From Acidobacteriaceae bacterium (GTDB taxonomy: Bacteria; Acidobacteriota; Vicinamibacteria; Vicinamibacterales; CAVVIG01), in assembly GCA_031274845.1 (NCBI GenBank), contig JAISPN010000317.1, forward strand, positions 1-8,899: a stretch of DNA of 8,899 nt. Reading direction: 5' to 3'. Position 1 is the stretch's first letter, and every line of letters begins with the position of its first letter. The position numbers were made by a program, and so were the translations under genes. The notes under the pieces are model-generated. The model was not told where the DNA came from, ran no database searches, and saw only the letters and a list, made by a program, of their open reading frames with translations. This document shows positions 6,679 to 8,899 of this stretch, in pieces.

Positions 6679-7576
6679 CACCGACCGCGTGTTGCACCTG
6701 CGATTCGCCGGGCCATCGGAGTGCCCGGCGGACCCGTTCGACCAACCCCAGTCCAGCGTCCACGTCTGGTACAACCGTCGAGGAGGCGTCGTCGCACGAG
6801 GCTTCCGCGACGGTGGGTATCACTGGATGGCGTGGCCCTATCTGGCCACGTTCCGCTTCGGCGTGGACGATCCATTCATCACTGCGTACGCACGCCCTGA
6901 CGCGCCGGTCGACGTCATCTGGGACGTGTATCGCCGGACGGTCCTGCCGATGGCGTTGCAAGTCCTCGGATGGGAAGCCTTGCACGCGAGCGCCATCGTC
7001 GCAACGGTGAAAGGCGCCAGTCAGCCCGGCATCGTCGCCTTCTCTGCCGTTTCTGAAACCGGCAAATCAACAGTCGCGTACGCATTACGGCGTCGTGGTT
7101 TTCCTCAGTGGTCCGACGATGGCGTGGTGTTCCGCGTGGAAGAACATGCCTCTGCGCTGCCGCTGCCGTTTGCGGCCAGACTGCGTCCGGAATCGTGCAC
7201 GATGTTCGGCGTCGATCCCGCCGCGTTCGCGCACGTCGAGGAAAACGGCGCGGGTGAGCAGCAGTATGTCGAGCCGCTTCCGATCACGGCGATCTGCGTG
7301 CTGACCCGAACAGCCGAGGGCCCCTCCGAGCGCATCCGCGCCATGGAACCTGCCGAAGCCTTTCCCGCGCTCCTGATTCATGCGCACGAGTTCGACCCGG
7401 CCAACGCCGAGCGTCGCGCGCGGATGATGAAGACGTATCTCGATCTCGTCGCGCACGTTCCGGTCTACGAAGTCGCCTTCCTCCCCGATCGCAATCGGAT
7501 GTCTCATCTCCTCGACGTGATAGTCGACGCGCTCGGGCTTCGTCTCCCGGCCGCGGTTCAGCGCGGGTGCGCGTAG
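6656..7576 (+). CDS. HPr-kinase-like protein of the lasso cluster (K)
   Basis: The protein has up to 306 residues and resembles the HPr kinase/phosphorylase C-terminal fold found in paeninodin-type lasso clusters, where it phosphorylates a serine of the precursor core. Visible kinase landmarks are ALHASAIV with H110, the Walker A loop AVSETGKST (131-139, K137) and WSDDGVVF with D154/D155. These correspond to the conserved His, P-loop and Asp pair of HPr kinases, so catalysis looks possible. Residues 1-100 are unlike HPr kinase and may bind substrate. The GTG at 6656 overlaps the last 23 bases of the precursor gene and has no clear ribosome site. GTG at 6689 or TTG at 6692, just after the precursor stop, are equally plausible starts. 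No HPr/PTS gene is visible nearby, which favours a role on the peptide. The end overlaps the B2 start. Confidence 0.82.
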   Translation: MWVGKASNTDRVLHLRFAGPSECPADPFDQPQSSVHVWYNRRGGVVARGFRDGGYHWMAWPYLATFRFGVDDPFITAYARPDAPVDVIWDVYRRTVLPMALQVLGWEALHASAIVATVKGASQPGIVAFSAVSETGKSTVAYALRRRGFPQWSDDGVVFRVEEHASALPLPFAARLRPESCTMFGVDPAAFAHVEENGAGEQQYVEPLPITAICVLTRTAEGPSERIRAMEPAEAFPALLIHAHEFDPANAERRARMMKTYLDLVAHVPVYEVAFLPDRNRMSHLLDVIVDALGLRLPAAVQRGCA

Positions 7577-8073
7577 TGCCGTCTGCGCCTGCGGAGTCGT
7601 ACGTCGACAAGGCAAGACGCGCGATTCGCGGTCCCGCCGATGTCGTGTTGCTCGTGAGGATGACGGCGTGGTGCGTTACGTTTCGCGTCCTGAAACATGT
7701 GCTGCCGATCGAGTCGCTCGTGGCGCTGGCGCGATTCGGCATCACCGTGCCGGACGTCCGGCCTCAGGCGCGGATGAAAGATCGGGAAGCGCGCGTCGTG
7801 ACGCTGTGCCGCTGGGTCGCGCGGTTCACGCGCGTGTCGAACCGTGGCCCATGTCTCGAACGAAGCTTGATCGTGCACCGCTATCTCGCGGCGCTCGGCG
7901 CGCATCCCACGCTGGTCATCGGCGTCGCGACGGGAGAATCCGCGACCAATCCGCTACGCGGGCACGCGTGGGTCGTGGTCGACGGCGAGGCGGTCGACGA
8001 GACGCCGCAATCGCTCGCCGGATTCCATGCCGTCGTTGAATTTGAGGCTGACGGCCATCGTGTGTCTGCCTGA
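7567..8073 (+). CDS. Lasso-peptide leader peptidase, transglutaminase-like (B2)
   Basis: The protein has 168 residues of the Transglut_core3 / lasso B2 type. The catalytic triad is readable: C96 in 'NRGPCLERSLIVHRYL', H133 in 'RGHAWVVVDGE' and D139 in the same motif. The N-terminal half (24-90) is the usual helical region, including a hydrophobic stretch (about 24-52) and 'VVTLCRWVARF'. B2 enzymes remove the leader from the precursor, using B1 as the leader-binding partner, and expose the amine used for ring closure. The GTG at 7567 overlaps the end of the kinase gene by 10 bases; a second GTG at 7576 overlaps it by one base and would remove only three residues. It is the last gene of the operon; a convergent membrane-protein gene ends 74 bases further on. 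Confidence 0.92.
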   Translation: MRVVPSAPAESYVDKARRAIRGPADVVLLVRMTAWCVTFRVLKHVLPIESLVALARFGITVPDVRPQARMKDREARVVTLCRWVARFTRVSNRGPCLERSLIVHRYLAALGAHPTLVIGVATGESATNPLRGHAWVVVDGEAVDETPQSLAGFHAVVEFEADGHRVSA

Positions 8074-8095
8074 CAGCTGGCGACAGGAATCACGG

Positions 8096-8114
8096 CTGCG
8101 TCACATGTACGCAG
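8096..8114 (+). terminator. Small hairpin after the lasso operon
   Basis: CTGCGT (8096-8101) and ACGCAG (8109-8114) form a 6-base stem with a 7-base loop, 22 bases past the B2 stop and between two convergent genes. There is no T-tract, so a classical intrinsic terminator is not supported. It might help end or stabilise transcripts from either side. Confidence 0.22.
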
Positions 8115-8147
8115 GGCGATCTCGACACAAGTTTGGGAGAGCGTGAT

Positions 8148-8899
8148 CTAGCGGCGGGACTCGAGCGGGCCGGTCAGCAGCCAGCCGCGAACCTCAGGCG
8201 TGCGTACGAGAGGGAGTGCCGTGGCGGGAATGGCGGGTGATGGACCCTGATTGTCGTCGCCTTGCGCGATGAGCAGGATCGCGCGCTCGTTGGCATCGAG
8301 CCGGGGCAAGCGCGTGGGCGGCGTCCAGTAAATCGGTTGATCGAAACCAAGCTGCGTCGCCAGAAGCGAGGCTTTTGTCGAGAGGATCGGTGTCCCCGGA
8401 TATTCGCGCAGCAGCCGTTCCGCTTCGGAGACGAGCGCCGAACTTCTGAGCGATGGTTCGTTTACACCGCGCCACGGGATCTGGTTGCCGGCGAGAGTCC
8501 CGGCGGCAAATGCCGGCACGAGCACCGCGATTGCAATTGTGCGGACGCGCGCGGTGATGTGCACGGCGCCAGCGACGATGAACCCTGCCATGACAGGAAG
8601 GAACGCCGGCGCGAGGAGACGCACGTTGAGCGCGTCGAATTCGACACGGGTGCGCAGCGCGATCATCCCGGCGAAGTAGATCGCGGAGAATGCGCCTACA
8701 ATCCACGCGGTGATTTTGGCGGAGCGCGGCGTCTGAACGTGAGAATCGCGCACGAAGAAGACAAACGCCATTAGCGCGAGGAAAGAAACGATCGTATCGA
8801 GTGGTCCCGGCACGATCTCTCGAATGGCCGGCAGGTAGTCGAGGGTGGCGCGCAGGCTGGCCAGCAGATTGGCGGCGAACGATTGCGTCGAATCGAGTC
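8148..8899 (-). CDS. Polytopic membrane protein, GT-C-like, N-terminal part outside the window
   Basis: The minus-strand frame is open to the right edge, so the GTG at 8813 is internal and the gene continues beyond 8899. The visible 249 residues begin with an amphipathic segment (S-F-A-A-N-L-L-A-S-L-R-A-T-L-D-Y-L-P). Hydrophobic helices follow: 'TIVSFLALMAFVFFV', 'ITAWIVGAFSAIYFAGMIAL', 'LLAPAFLPVMAGFIVAGAV' and 'TIAIAVLVPAFAAGTLAG'. A soluble C-terminal domain of about 110 residues comes last. In it, 'ALVSEAERLLREYPGTPILSTKASLLATQLG' resembles the extracytoplasmic C-terminal region of dolichyl/polyprenyl-phosphate sugar transferase-like membrane proteins. The catalytic acidic loop would lie in the missing N-terminal part, so enzyme identity is unproven. 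It points towards the lasso operon and is the third protein of this general type in the window. Confidence 0.65.
   Translation of the reverse strand, partial: LDSTQSFAANLLASLRATLDYLPAIREIVPGPLDTIVSFLALMAFVFFVRDSHVQTPRSAKITAWIVGAFSAIYFAGMIALRTRVEFDALNVRLLAPAFLPVMAGFIVAGAVHITARVRTIAIAVLVPAFAAGTLAGNQIPWRGVNEPSLRSSALVSEAERLLREYPGTPILSTKASLLATQLGFDQPIYWTPPTRLPRLDANERAILLIAQGDDNQGPSPAIPATALPLVRTPEVRGWLLTGPLESRR

Noticed and set aside
6656..7576. True HPr kinase/phosphorylase regulating carbon use
   Set aside because: No HPr or PTS gene is visible, the N-terminal 100 residues do not look like HprK, and the gene is embedded in the lasso operon.

Overview
The window looks like chromosome of a high-GC bacterium, most probably an acidobacterium (Vicinamibacteria-like). 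This is an inference. It rests mainly on the tandem VWFA-related protein at the left edge, whose 'DFxVYEDxxxQxVxxF' N-terminal strand region, DESGS MIDAS and 'YxxxNxxxDGxWRxxxV...GYF' ending match the VWFA-related family expanded in Acidobacteriota. No rRNA, tRNA, CRISPR array or insertion sequence was seen.

Layout. Positions 1-915 (+) hold the 3' part of a tandem VWA-domain protein. Positions 924-1640 (-) encode a HAD-superfamily phosphohydrolase that ends 8 bases from it, tail to tail. Positions 1710-2840 (+) and 2788-4233 (-) encode two different polytopic membrane proteins resembling GT-C glycosyltransferases, convergent and overlapping by 53 bases. A divergent intergenic region (4234-4395) then leads into a compact plus-strand operon at 4396-8073. 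At the right edge, 8148-8899 (-) is the C-terminal part of a third GT-C-like membrane protein, running out of the window. No gene-free stretch exceeds 300 bases.

The centrepiece is a complete-looking lasso-peptide (RiPP) biosynthetic operon in the order B1-C-A-K-B2. B1 is a PqqD-like RRE protein that binds the leader. C is an asparagine-synthetase-like lasso cyclase with an intact ATP-pyrophosphatase loop but no glutaminase cysteine. A is a 60-residue precursor with a W-x-x-P-x-L-x-x-x-G leader motif and a glycine/proline-rich core. K is an HPr-kinase-like protein. B2 is a transglutaminase-like Cys-His-Asp leader peptidase. Junctions are overlaps or very short gaps, so co-transcription is likely. 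Expected action: B1 presents the leader to B2, B2 cuts within or after the Gly4 run, C adenylates an acidic side chain and closes the macrolactam, and K may phosphorylate a serine. The only cut that pairs an N-terminal glycine with an acidic residue at a usual ring size is before Gly37. It gives a nine-residue Gly37-Asp45 ring with a 15-residue tail.

Oddities: the B1 domain extends about 19 codons upstream of its first GTG with no ATG/GTG/TTG available, so an ATT start at 4396 is proposed. The leader lacks the usual Thr at -2. The core ends in Lys rather than the C-terminal Ser phosphorylated in paeninodin-type clusters. No exporter or isopeptidase gene lies in the window.
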